From Caballeronia glathei (GTDB lineage: Bacteria; Pseudomonadota; Gammaproteobacteria; Burkholderiales; Burkholderiaceae): a stretch of DNA of 64,000 nt. Below are positions 1-7,489 of this stretch, one piece after another. The notes under the pieces are model-generated. The model searched no databases. It was not told where the DNA came from and saw nothing but the letters and a program-made list of their open reading frames with translations. The translations under genes and the position numbers were made by a program. The stretch is taken from assembly GCF_000698595.1 (NCBI RefSeq), contig NZ_JFHC01000035.1:19727-83726 (forward strand), written 5' to 3'. Position 1 is the first letter of the stretch; every line of letters begins with the position of its first letter.

Positions 1-247
1 ATGACTTGCCGAAGCCCCACCCACCGCGGATTGCGAACACCCTGCCCTCGCGCAAACTGAGCTCCGAGAGCACGCCGGCTATGCGGCCGGCGAAGTCGGC
101 CCTCCTCAGGCGATCCTCGGACGCCGTCCGGATCGGCGCCTCCGCACCGATCCCGCCGTCCGGCCATTCGGTTCCTGTGGCCTCCGCACCGAGCTTCGCG
201 CGGCGACGGGCGCGCCATGCCGACAGACGGACCAGCGGCCCGGTCAT
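1..247 (-). CDS. KAP-family P-loop NTPase, N-terminal part, cut by window edge
   Basis: An open frame runs from an ATG at 247 to base 1 with no stop, giving 82 codons. The translation contains the look of a KAP NTPase start: an 'EAPIRTASEDRLRRADFA' stretch (residues about 37-54), followed by a hydrophobic strand and a Walker A loop 'GGWGFGKS' ending at the edge. KAP NTPases are often membrane-linked ATPases found in prophages, plasmids and some defence loci. Only the first P-loop is visible, so Walker B and any membrane segments, which would lie beyond the edge, cannot be judged. No clear ribosome site precedes the ATG; the same frame stays open about 35 codons upstream to a TGA, so the start is uncertain. 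Family assignment is from motif and spacing only. Confidence 0.6.
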   Translation of the reverse strand, partial: MTGPLVRLSAWRARRRAKLGAEATGTEWPDGGIGAEAPIRTASEDRLRRADFAGRIAGVLSELSLREGRVFAIRGGWGFGKS

Positions 248-863
248 CGCGCGAGGACTTGCAGGAGACCACCGGTCCCGCCGCAGCGGTGGGGCGCTGG
301 CGCCGAGATGGGACGCGACGACTCAGGCATCGGGATACACACTCTCGAATATCTCCCGCCACCGCTGCCTTCGCGACCACTCCCGATACTTTTTCGACAC
401 ATAGTTATATTCCTGGCAATACTCGAGGAGATCCCACCACGCTCGCGCATCCTAGCTCATGCCGTCCAATAACGGCGAGACAGCCGACGTATATCGAATA
501 GACAGCGAACGGCGGCTCAGACCGATGACTCGCTCAATAGCCTTCACGGGACGAAAGTCGGCTTCACTTTGCAACGAGCCGTTGATGCATCGACATGCCG
601 GAAGTCCACTCAGGGTCGCCAGGCGACGGTAGCGGGCGGCCGAGTCCCAACGGAGTCTCAGCCGCTCGGATCGTTGCACGAACTATGGCAGCACTTATCT
701 CCTACCTGGCGCCGTTTTCACTTTCAGTGGCACGCGACACCAACCTCCGCAAAACTGCTGTTTGGCACGCTCCGTTTATGGGACTATTCCCGCCGTCGAT
801 ATAGGCAAACCTATAATTACAGATTTATGACGGTTCAAATCGTGGCCAACCTCCTTCAGCGCA
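248..863. other. non-coding or unrecognised, 616 bp
   Basis: No frame here has a convincing start, ribosome site and protein-like composition. The 750-863 part is AT-richer (around 'cctataattacagattta') and is probably the promoter region of the gene at 864. Confidence 0.5.
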
Positions 864-1538
864 ATGACTGACGAACTTTTCCCCTGCGCGCACTGCGGCG
901 GCAACTGGGCATTTGGCTGGTCCCAACGAGTAATTGGCCGACCTTCGAAGCCAAAATTTGATTTCTCCCAAATCGGTACCGGTGCCGGTCGCGCGCTGAT
1001 CATGGGCGACACGGCATCGCGCCCTCCCGAAGATCCGCCCACTGAGAACGTGTGTTGCATCGTCTGTGAAGACTGCGGGATGCAAACGCCCTGGATTCCG
1101 ATAGGAGATAACAAGAACGCGGCGCTCGACAAGGCAGGAGAGATCTGGAATCAGCGGCTCAACAGGCCGGCCGCGACCGAAGGTGACGTGCTTGATTTAA
1201 TCCGTAAGGAAATCACGCCTGTCGACGCGCCGTACGTCCTAGACCTCCTCGCGCGCACGACAGACGGCTGGGAGAAGCGCGGGCCGATCTTCGCAATGCT
1301 TGCGCAGAAAATCGTAGACGGCAAAATCACGATGCGCGACTTCTGGCCGATTGACCCTGTCCTGATCGACGCTGCACGGTATCGCACACTGCAGCAGCTC
1401 GCGAAGTTCGTCTATATAGATGGCGTAGCGTCCGTGCAGTTTCCCCGTATTCTGGCCACGGGCGGCGAAGAGGAACGAAGCTTCGAAGATCGCGTCGGCG
1501 CGGCCGTCGATGACCTGCCCGAGCGCAGTCGCTGGTGA
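864..1538 (+). CDS. Lar-like zinc protein (restriction-alleviation family), long form
   Basis: The N-terminus carries a CxxC pair (Cys8 and Cys11 in 'PCAHCGG') and a second pair about 55 residues later ('CEDC'), followed by a conserved 'AGEIWNQR'-type segment. This is the layout of the small Lar/restriction-alleviation zinc-ribbon proteins of phages and plasmids. Known Lar proteins are about 60 residues; this one is 224, with a roughly 125-residue C-terminal extension I do not recognise ('KRGPIFAMLAQKIVDGKI', 'DAARYRTLQQLAKF'). Restriction alleviation is known only for the founding Rac prophage protein, so the function here is inferred. The gene stands alone on the plus strand, ahead of a candidate promoter for the next small gene. 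Confidence 0.5.
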   Translation: MTDELFPCAHCGGNWAFGWSQRVIGRPSKPKFDFSQIGTGAGRALIMGDTASRPPEDPPTENVCCIVCEDCGMQTPWIPIGDNKNAALDKAGEIWNQRLNRPAATEGDVLDLIRKEITPVDAPYVLDLLARTTDGWEKRGPIFAMLAQKIVDGKITMRDFWPIDPVLIDAARYRTLQQLAKFVYIDGVASVQFPRILATGGEEERSFEDRVGAAVDDLPERSRW

Positions 1539-1539
1539 C

Positions 1540-1566
1540 TTGACTTCCTACAGGGGTCGCCATACT
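1540..1566 (+). promoter_or_regulatory. shared promoter-like element, copy 1 (before 1617 gene)
   Basis: TTGACT at 1540-1545, followed directly by TC, then a 15-base gap in total and CATACT at 1561-1566. The same TTGACTTC block with the same 15-base spacing to an NANNNT hexamer occurs at 4900, 6584, 11403 and 15643. It lies about 50 bp upstream of the small membrane gene at 1617. A 15-base spacer is shorter than the usual 17 of sigma-70 promoters, so an activator may be needed. Confidence 0.5.
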
Positions 1567-1616
1567 GGACTCAGATCTCGCCGCGCCCGGCGAGACGGCC
1601 CTCATCGGAGAATGTG

Positions 1617-1757
1617 ATGTCCCCTTTCGAGTACCTCCGCGCCGCATACCGCCATCGTCAGGAACTCGCCCCCCAGCTCCTGACGTTACTCGCGCTCGGC
1701 GTAATCCTTACGTACCACGCGATGACCAGTCCGATTCTCGACTGGATCTTCCGCTAA
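1617..1757 (+). CDS. small single-pass membrane protein, 46 aa
   Basis: The ATG follows a GGAG ribosome site (1606-1609) at good distance. The product is 46 residues with a basic N-terminal third, one hydrophobic helix (about residues 20-33, 'LLTLLALGVILTYH') and a short C-terminus ending 'DWIFR'. It is too short for family assignment. It sits behind a shared-type promoter (1540-1566) and before a 29-bp palindrome, so it looks like a one-gene unit. Function unknown. Confidence 0.55.
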   Translation: MSPFEYLRAAYRHRQELAPQLLTLLALGVILTYHAMTSPILDWIFR

Positions 1758-1783
1758 CCGCCTCCGGAAATCGATTCCAGCGC

Positions 1784-1812
1784 GAGTAGATGTAACGGTG
1801 TTACATCTACTC
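1784..1812. repeat. perfect 13-bp inverted repeat with 3-bp centre
   Basis: GAGTAGATGTAAC (1784-1796), GGT, then GTTACATCTACTC (1800-1812). The arms are perfect. There is no T-run after it, so a simple intrinsic terminator is unlikely. It lies between the 1617 gene and the integrase, which points toward it. An operator or a recombinase-related site is possible. Confidence 0.75.
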
Positions 1813-1869
1813 GGTGCTCAGCTTGAACCATCGTCCTTGATTCCAAAAGGTTTTTTCTGCACTGCCTTT

Positions 1870-1903
1870 CCCCGAGGTTTTGGATTACAAAAAAACCTCG
1901 GGG
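1870..1903. terminator. hairpin downstream of the integrase gene
   Basis: CCCCGAGGTTTT (1870-1881) pairs with AAAACCTCGGGG (1892-1903). The stem is 12 bp with its A/T part next to the loop. It lies 26 bp beyond the stop codon of the minus-strand integrase and probably ends that transcript, although no U-tail follows. Confidence 0.5.
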
Positions 1904-1928
1904 ATAATCGGCCTCCGATCGGGTCGGA

Positions 1929-3062
1929 CTAAACGGTCGACGCAAGGATTCTATAGAGCGCTTGTCTCGATATTCCCAAGCTGGCCGCCGCATAGCTTTT
2001 TACGCCCTTCGCATCCAGGATGGCTTGCTGCGCCTGCTCGCGCGAGACCGCGTTGACAACTTTTGCCTGCTGCGTTGCGTGCGTCGACAGATAAGCGTTC
2101 GCTTTCGTCGCCCGGCTATGGCCGGCCGCTTCGACAACTCGTTGCATCGCTTCCTTGTGAATCTCGCTATCGGCTCGCTCGCCGGTTCGCTTGATCGGTG
2201 CCGCCACTCCTGTCAGTTTCTCGTACATCTGCTGGAGGAACTGATGCCGTAGACCGTGGCTCGTGACCCCTAGGCCGCCCCTGGTTACACCATGCTTCTT
2301 GAGCACCGTATAGAAGCGATCCTTCCATTGGGTCTTGGTGTAACCGAGGGGGATTGTTGAGCCGGTATGAGGGTTAGACAGAGCCGCCGCCGCCTCCAGC
2401 ACAGAGATTTTCAGCTCAATCGGCACGACGCGAGTTCGACCGCCTTTCGTGCCGCGCGTCACACTCAGCAGTCCATCATCGCGCACCGCCTCTCCTGGCC
2501 TGAGCAGAAAGCTTTCCTCCACACGTAGCCCGAACGCAGCTTGCAGCTTCAACTGAACGGCTACATTCGGATCGGTTTTGGCTATTTCCTCGATCTTCGC
2601 TACCGCATCAATGCCACTGCCTTCCCACGACTTGTCTTCGAGCGCGACGTACGAACGTACGAGGTTGTGCGTCTCGCGGTCAACATAGTCCGCCAACGTT
2701 TGGACGAGATTTGGTTTGTTGATCCAGCTCGCGAGCGCGCGGAAGTAAGTCAGCTTGTTTTCGATCGTCCCGGCACTTTGCTTCTTTCCAACCCAGAGAT
2801 CGACGAGAAACTGTAGATGCTTTTGCTTCAGCGAATAGGGCGATTGCAGGGCAAAACCATTCTCGCGCAGTTCGACGAAAGACCTGCAAAGCTTCTGTAT
2901 CCGATAAGCTTGCGTCTTCACCGAGAGAGGTTTCGAGGTAACGCGCGTGCGACTATGAACACGGTTGACGTTATCTTGGAAAAGTCTCTCGAGCTCCCCT
3001 TTGAAATCGGCCGGAAGTCTATAGTCGCTCAAAACCGAGCGCACGTTCACTGTAACTGACAT
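1929..3062 (-). CDS. tyrosine recombinase/integrase with C-terminal Fis-like helix-turn-helix
   Basis: The 377-residue product has a helical N-terminal core-binding region (about 45-125, 'YRIQKLCRSFVELREN') and a catalytic domain with the family residues: Arg180 in 'FGLRVEES', Lys207, the HxxR box 'HGLR' (His269, Arg272), His315 in 'AGHSRATK' and the nucleophile Tyr324. The last 25 residues ('SYAAASLGISRQALYRIL') look like the Fis/NtrC-type helix-turn-helix, which is not part of standard phage integrases. It starts 3 bases after the stop of the upstream gene at 3066-3914 and is probably translationally coupled to it. It could resolve plasmid multimers, integrate an element, or act as a regulator. 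No attachment site was identified. Confidence 0.85.
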   Translation of the reverse strand: MSVTVNVRSVLSDYRLPADFKGELERLFQDNVNRVHSRTRVTSKPLSVKTQAYRIQKLCRSFVELRENGFALQSPYSLKQKHLQFLVDLWVGKKQSAGTIENKLTYFRALASWINKPNLVQTLADYVDRETHNLVRSYVALEDKSWEGSGIDAVAKIEEIAKTDPNVAVQLKLQAAFGLRVEESFLLRPGEAVRDDGLLSVTRGTKGGRTRVVPIELKISVLEAAAALSNPHTGSTIPLGYTKTQWKDRFYTVLKKHGVTRGGLGVTSHGLRHQFLQQMYEKLTGVAAPIKRTGERADSEIHKEAMQRVVEAAGHSRATKANAYLSTHATQQAKVVNAVSREQAQQAILDAKGVKSYAAASLGISRQALYRILASTV

Positions 3063-3065
3063 TTT

Positions 3066-3914
3066 CTAACCTTGCCCGTTGGCTAATAGCTTCTGGACAC
3101 TGAAGTACAAGGCTCGCCCCGTTTCGAAAGCTTCTCGCAGGTCGGGAAATGCCGCGACGTGACCGGAGATGGCACCAGCGCTCATCGACGCCGCAAATTG
3201 CCACCCCGCCATTCCCGCATGCCTGAGCGCCTGTCGCCGCGCCTTCGCATCAACGAAGCCGAACCTCAACGACAGCCTCCACAGAGACCACGCCGCATCT
3301 GCCTCAAGCGCGTGGTTCACCCAGCGGATCGGCCCGACTTTCCGGGTTGGCGATTCTATGGCAGCGCGCGACGTCGGGACGAACCGACCATAAGCTCGTG
3401 CGGAATCGAGCTCGCGGCTGAGCAGCACTTCGGAGGTACTGAAGCGGTGCGCGCGTACTACGTCACGAGTCCATTCAGCGAAGGGGCCTATCGAGCCTTC
3501 GAATCGACGCAGGAAATACGGTGCCGACGGCGCCGGTACCTCAATCCAAGCTGTAGTGATTGTCCAGTCGACCAGCGCCGCCGGCGAAACTGCTGCGAGG
3601 TCTCCTAAAGCGATGAAGTCGCCGCCCACCATCCTGCATCCAGCCTCCGCCGAGGTTCGTACCGTGAGCTCACCGGTGTCGAGGTTGCAGTTGAGAATTC
3701 TTTGAAGAAACGCCTCATTCGACGCGGCGTCGCGCTCGAACCGATATGCACGATCAATCTCAGTCGTCAATCCGTAGTGCGTCGATTCTCCGAACCTGAT
3801 GCTGCGGGAAACGTCCCAAAATAGCGGCCCGATCACCGGGTGATATGACGCGACTACGACCGATCCGGTCACCAATCTCTTCAGCACAAACCCATCGTCT
3901 AGCCGTTGCTGCAT
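3066..3914 (-). CDS. hypothetical protein coupled to the integrase
   Basis: A 282-residue soluble protein without signal peptide or membrane segment. The ATG is preceded by a GAGG ribosome site. I see no catalytic motif; the sequence has several Arg/Trp-rich segments ('IRWVNHALEADAAWSLWRLS') and ends in a helical stretch. Its stop lies 3 bases before the integrase ATG, so the two genes are almost certainly one transcript. It may be an integrase accessory protein, but this rests only on position. Not recognised. Confidence 0.65.
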   Translation of the reverse strand: MQQRLDDGFVLKRLVTGSVVVASYHPVIGPLFWDVSRSIRFGESTHYGLTTEIDRAYRFERDAASNEAFLQRILNCNLDTGELTVRTSAEAGCRMVGGDFIALGDLAAVSPAALVDWTITTAWIEVPAPSAPYFLRRFEGSIGPFAEWTRDVVRAHRFSTSEVLLSRELDSARAYGRFVPTSRAAIESPTRKVGPIRWVNHALEADAAWSLWRLSLRFGFVDAKARRQALRHAGMAGWQFAASMSAGAISGHVAAFPDLREAFETGRALYFSVQKLLANGQG

Positions 3915-4899
3915 CGTTGCCTCACGTTCCCATGCTCGTCGTCCGAGCGACGTGTTGACGCGCCCGGTTTGCCTTGGTGCCGCGCGGGATCCCTAGGGAG
4001 CCTATCCCCTCGTCTCGATCGCGCTGCGCACCGCGTAACCCCGCCGGGTCCTGCCTTCCTGTCCTTTAGCGATTCCATTCGATCAGCCCCGCACGTGGAA
4101 GAAACGTACATCGACTGTCCGTCTTTCTGCCTGCTGCCAGTCATCACGCTCCCGCGTGAGAACCGCCTACGACCTTGCCGCTGGCTCCTCCCCGAACCGG
4201 ACCTGCCTTTGCAGGATCTCTCGACGTTGAGTCTCGCCCCGCGGCTGTCGCTGGTCGAGTTCTGAGCTACACGCTCCGCGAACCCGGCTCTGCGGCTGCT
4301 ACGGCTACCGCGCCGGCCATGACGCGCTGCTGCGCGCCCGTGTGCTCTGTCTTGCGACCGCACGACCGTGGCCATCTGCTCGGCAATACCTTTTGCGCTG
4401 TTTGGTTTCCGGTTGCGCCTACCGTTCGTCTTCCGTACAGGGATGAGCTTGCCTAACGGCCCCGCTCATACCCCCACCCCAAAGCACGTTCAATCCGCCG
4501 CAGTGTGTCGGGCCTCATGCAACGTACCCAGCTTCGTATGCTGAAAGGATGCGTCCATGCTCATTGAGTCGACGTGATTTTCAGTCTCGGATTGGTGTCC
4601 GTGTCCGCTTCCCACGACGTCTCAACTTGCACATTTGGGCAAAACCGCCCGCAAACCCAATGGATATCGCGTGTCCGGCGTCCTCAACTTGGGTCGCCTT
4701 GTACTTGATTGGATTCAGAAAAAGGCCGCTTCAATTTGCGGCCTATGACAGAAGGGGATTTCGCTAGGCAAAGCGGTCCCCTCGATGATGAAACTCGGAG
4801 GTCGATGCGCCAATGGCGCGGTGGGTTAGAAGAGATTAACTGCTCAAGTGCCAGTGGCGCGTACCGAAAGCTGCGTAAATGTTGTGAGCTTTTGATGCC
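3915..4899. other. no convincing gene, 985 bp
   Basis: Several long open frames overlap on both strands at 3.9-4.4 kb, but they are Arg/Ser/Pro-rich, lack ribosome sites and look like by-products of GC-rich sequence. A 7-bp hairpin (AGGCCGC/GCGGCCT, 4723-4744) lies near the right end. Confidence 0.45.
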
Positions 4900-4926
4900 T
4901 TGACTTCGAGGTGATGCCGATACAGT
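4900..4926 (+). promoter_or_regulatory. shared promoter-like element, copy 2 (parM leader)
   Basis: TTGACT (4900-4905), TC, 15-base total spacer, TACAGT (4921-4926). It belongs to the same family as the sites at 1540, 6584, 11403 and 15643. The next gene starts 220 bp away, so a long leader containing the 5023-5086 repeats would be transcribed. Confidence 0.5.
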
Positions 4927-5022
4927 AGGCCTGTCCGCATCGAGTCCGGGGCCATTCAGGGCCCCGCGCGGCACCTGCACGGACCGTCCAAGGCATCACC
5001 GCCTCCTAAACGCGTGTTCCTT

Positions 5023-5086
5023 GGTCCCCGCAGGGGCCAAGCGCGTCATTCACCGCTTCGCACGGTCCCACGAGGGGCCAAGCTCG
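5023..5086 (+). repeat. two 23-bp direct repeats upstream of parM-like gene
   Basis: Copies at 5023-5045 and 5064-5086 share GGTCCC and AGGGGCCAAGC (19 of 23 positions identical), spaced 41 bp start to start. Actin-type partition systems carry direct repeats upstream of parM that serve as centromere and operator, so this is a candidate parC site. Confidence 0.45.
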
Positions 5087-5145
5087 GCACAAGGGCCGAA
5101 GGACGATCCGATGCGAACCCCCAACCGAACTCTGGAGAGAGAATC

Positions 5146-6165
5146 TTGAAAGCACAAGTCTTCGCCGTCGACGTCGGTTACGGCAACACGAAATTTGCAT
5201 TTCGCATGCAATCCAATGTTGTGTCCCGCATGTTTCCGTCCATCGCCCCCCTCTCGGTGAGCGATGCTGTCTCAGGCTTCGGTCAAGGCGTGCTCTCCAA
5301 GCGTGACGTCGAGCCGATCGAGATCGCCGGCACTGTGTATGAGGTCGGTCCCGACGTCGACCGTTCCTCTGCTTATGGAAATGCGGGCCGCACGCTGTCC
5401 GAGGACTTTTGTACGACGCCGAATTACGCTGCGTTGCTCGGTGGGTCACTGCGCTACGCGCGCATCACCGAAGTCGATCGCCTGGTTCTTGGTCTGCCGG
5501 TCCACAGCATCGCCAAATATTCTGCTGGCTTGCGTGAGTCGTTCACCGGCGCACTGAAGTTTGGACACGGCGCGGTACAGGTCGGAAGCGTGAAGGTTGT
5601 CCCGCAGCCGCTGGGCTCGCTCGTTTCATTCTCGGAATATGGCGGTAGCCGCTTTGATCGCGACAATGCCCACCTCGTGATTGACGTCGGCTATTTCACG
5701 ACCGACTGGGTTGTGGCCAACGGTTTCACTATGAACGACCGTCGCAGCGGTGGCGCGCCCGGCGGCGCATCGCAGGTATACCAGCACGTCGCATCTCTCA
5801 TCGCCAAGCAGGAGGGCGAACCGGTCAGCGACATTGAGCGCATTGATGAATCGCTCCGCCTTCAGAAACCACTGCTTTTCTATCGCCAAGAAATCGACCT
5901 CAAGCCGCTTCTCGAGCAGTCTCAGGCAGTCATACTTAGCACGGTCAAGCAGATACAGAACAAAGTCGGGCGCACTGCCGACATCCGCTCCATCGTATTA
6001 ACAGGCGGTGGCGCAGCGCTTTATGAGCCTGCCATCCGTGAGGCATTCCCCCGTACCCAGATCGACGTGCTTGACTCGCCCTGCTTCGCCAACGTCAAGG
6101 GCTTCTTGATCGTCGGCGAGTCCACGCTTGCTCGCGAACGCAAAGCAAACGGGGTCGCAGCGTGA
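5146..6165 (+). CDS. ParM/StbA-like plasmid segregation actin ATPase
   Basis: The start is a TTG at 5146, chosen because GGAGAGA lies 5 bases upstream and the protein then begins with the actin phosphate-1 motif 'FAVDVGYGNTKFAF' (residues about 6-19). A second actin-fold strand reads 'LVIDVGYFTTDWVV' (phosphate-2, about 180-193) and a third 'IVLTGGGAALYEPAI' (adenosine motif, about 285-299). The 339-residue length fits ParM/Alp proteins. ParM filaments push plasmid copies apart in the cell with the help of a small DNA-binding adaptor; the next gene overlaps the stop codon by 4 bases (GTGA) and is the likely adaptor. Upstream direct repeats could be the DNA site. Confidence 0.8.
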   Translation: MKAQVFAVDVGYGNTKFAFRMQSNVVSRMFPSIAPLSVSDAVSGFGQGVLSKRDVEPIEIAGTVYEVGPDVDRSSAYGNAGRTLSEDFCTTPNYAALLGGSLRYARITEVDRLVLGLPVHSIAKYSAGLRESFTGALKFGHGAVQVGSVKVVPQPLGSLVSFSEYGGSRFDRDNAHLVIDVGYFTTDWVVANGFTMNDRRSGGAPGGASQVYQHVASLIAKQEGEPVSDIERIDESLRLQKPLLFYRQEIDLKPLLEQSQAVILSTVKQIQNKVGRTADIRSIVLTGGGAALYEPAIREAFPRTQIDVLDSPCFANVKGFLIVGESTLARERKANGVAA

Positions 6166-6500
6166 CAAAGAAGATGCTGATAAAGGTAACAGTGGACGAG
6201 GCGCTGTTCCCCGAGCTCTATCAGCGGCTCAATGAGTTCGAGAATCAGCGACTGCGGGCGGCAGTTGTTCGCTCGCTCGCCAGCGAACAACTGCGAAGCG
6301 CGCGGGGCCTGCGTCACCCGTGCCTAGGCAAGGAAGTTCACCATGCGACGACTAGTGAAGCGCCCCCTGCCTCGGCGCGAGATTCAGTAGCCCCCCCGCG
6401 AGGGGTGCCGGCTCCTGAAGCGATAGAACCACAACCATCGGTGAATCTATCGGAGCGGTTCAATGTCGATGCAATCGCCGATGAGTTCGCCGATTTCTAG
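6162..6500 (+). CDS. small adaptor partner of the ParM-like protein (ParR/StbB-like by position)
   Basis: A GTG start overlaps the parM-like stop codon by 4 bases. The 112-residue product begins with 'KKMLIKVTVDEALFPELYQRL', resembling the ribbon-helix-helix start of ParR/StbB adaptors ('I.v.vd....ly..L...'). The rest is Pro/Ala-rich and ends in an acidic tail ('FNVDAIADEFADF'), the part expected to contact filaments. The family call rests on the ribbon-like N-terminus and gene order; I do not see a clear full-length match. Confidence 0.55.
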   Translation: MTKKMLIKVTVDEALFPELYQRLNEFENQRLRAAVVRSLASEQLRSARGLRHPCLGKEVHHATTSEAPPASARDSVAPPRGVPAPEAIEPQPSVNLSERFNVDAIADEFADF

Positions 6501-6583
6501 CCACGGTCGCTGCGCCATGCCTTCGCCCTGCGCCTTTTTCCGCCGGGCTTTTAAATCGAATGGGCGGCGAAATGACCCGCGCC

Positions 6584-6610
6584 TTGACTTCGATGCGAAG
6601 CTGCGAAGAT
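6584..6610 (+). promoter_or_regulatory. shared promoter-like element, copy 3
   Basis: TTGACT (6584-6589), TC, 15-base spacer, GAAGAT (6605-6610), 57 bp before the small membrane gene at 6667. Same family as the other four sites. Confidence 0.5.
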
Positions 6611-6666
6611 GAGTTATCGGCTTCACGAACAGGTGTTCACCAAGCCGAACCCAAAGGAGCAACACC

Positions 6667-6822
6667 ATGAACTTCATCGACACTCTCGCGCGACTTGATT
6701 GGACCCGCGGCGTTCGGTTTTGGATTCTCGTCGCGGCAGCGTTCGCCGCATGGGAAGCTGCATTTCTGTTCCGCCGGGCGGTGCTCACTCGCGCCAAGAA
6801 GGGAGGTGACCATGTACGCTAA
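6667..6822 (+). CDS. small membrane protein, 51 aa
   Basis: The ATG follows AAGGAG at 6654-6659. The product has a short amphipathic start ('MNFIDTLARLDW'), one hydrophobic helix (about 18-34, 'FWILVAAAFAAWEAAFLF') and a basic tail. Its end overlaps the next start by 11 bases, and the GGGAGG ribosome site of the next gene lies inside it, so the two small membrane proteins are co-translated. They may form a pair in the inner membrane. Function unknown. Confidence 0.55.
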   Translation: MNFIDTLARLDWTRGVRFWILVAAAFAAWEAAFLFRRAVLTRAKKGGDHVR

Positions 6823-7042
6823 ATTCATGGCGCTGCACTGGGTTGCTCGCAGGGCAATCATCGCCGCGGTGTTCTTTTCAATCACGATCGTCGACATCAA
6901 GTGCTTCCCGACCAGCACTGTCACGATATGGGTCTACGCGATATCGACGGCGGGTTGGTTTTTTGCGATCGGATTGGGCCGCCCGACCTTCGTCCTCTTC
7001 CGTTTGTTGATCAGGGTAGCGATCCTCTCCCGGTACCGATGA
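6812..7042 (+). CDS. small membrane protein, 76 aa
   Basis: The ATG at 6812 has a strong GGGAGGTGA ribosome site. The product has two or three hydrophobic segments ('RAIIAAVFFSITIVDI', 'VTIWVYAISTAGWFFAIGL', 'FVLFRLLIRVAIL') and is basic between them. It overlaps the 6667 gene and is followed by a strong hairpin terminator at 7078. Not recognised; an accessory plasmid membrane protein. Confidence 0.6.
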   Translation: MYAKFMALHWVARRAIIAAVFFSITIVDIKCFPTSTVTIWVYAISTAGWFFAIGLGRPTFVLFRLLIRVAILSRYR

Positions 7043-7077
7043 CTCCGATGAGATCGCAATGCCCAGGCGAAAAAAAA

Positions 7078-7101
7078 GCCGCGCTCCTAGGAGCGCGGCT
7101 T
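7078..7101. terminator. bidirectional intrinsic terminator
   Basis: AGCCGCGCTCC and GGAGCGCGGCT form a perfect 11-bp stem around TA, preceded by A8 and followed by T4. It separates the plus-strand membrane genes from the minus-strand gene at 7161 and can serve both. Confidence 0.85.
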
Positions 7102-7160
7102 TTCTACATGGTATTGACGATCTTCAAAAACGGCCCAATGGCTTTCATCAGGCCATCGGC

Positions 7161-7382
7161 CTAATTGAGCAGCGTGACACCTTGTGCGTCGGCTTGTCGA
7201 CGCACGCAGTAAACCCACGCACTTTCGAACGGGAGCCCGACCTCGACGAGACGAGCATTGCAGCTCTTTTTCCTGTCGATTACGTCGTATGCCGCGGCAT
7301 CCGACTTTCCGACCCGCACAGAGCCGTTTTTCACTCCCGAGGTTGCGACAATCATGTATTGGCCGATAATCATGCAAAACAT
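7161..7382 (-). CDS. hypothetical protein, 73 aa
   Basis: The ATG at 7382 is preceded by GGAG at 8-base spacing. The product is small with a hydrophobic start ('MFCMIIGQYMIVATSGV'), three cysteines and no recognised motif. It lies downstream of the primase gene in the same direction, with a hairpin (7422-7447) between them and the 7078 terminator after it. A later start at the Met of 'MIIGQYM' is possible. Confidence 0.45.
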   Translation of the reverse strand: MFCMIIGQYMIVATSGVKNGSVRVGKSDAAAYDVIDRKKSCNARLVEVGLPFESAWVYCVRRQADAQGVTLLN

Positions 7383-7421
7383 GCGTGCTTCTCCAATGGA
7401 AAAGCCCGGACGGATTGCGGC

Positions 7422-7447
7422 CCTGGTGGGGACGAATCCCCACCGGG
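7422..7447 (-). terminator. hairpin between primase and 73-aa gene
   Basis: CCTGGTGGGGA (7422-7432) and TCCCCACCGGG (7437-7447) pair with one mismatch around CGAA. There is no T-run, so it may attenuate rather than terminate the transcript from the primase gene. Confidence 0.4.
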
Positions 7448-7489
7448 CGGTTTAACGAAATCAGATCAGCAGGAATTCCCTGCCGTCAA

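Noticed and set aside
3899..4375. Long open frames on both strands at 3.9-4.4 kb
   Set aside because: Arg/Ser/Pro-rich, no ribosome site, and overlapping on opposite strands.
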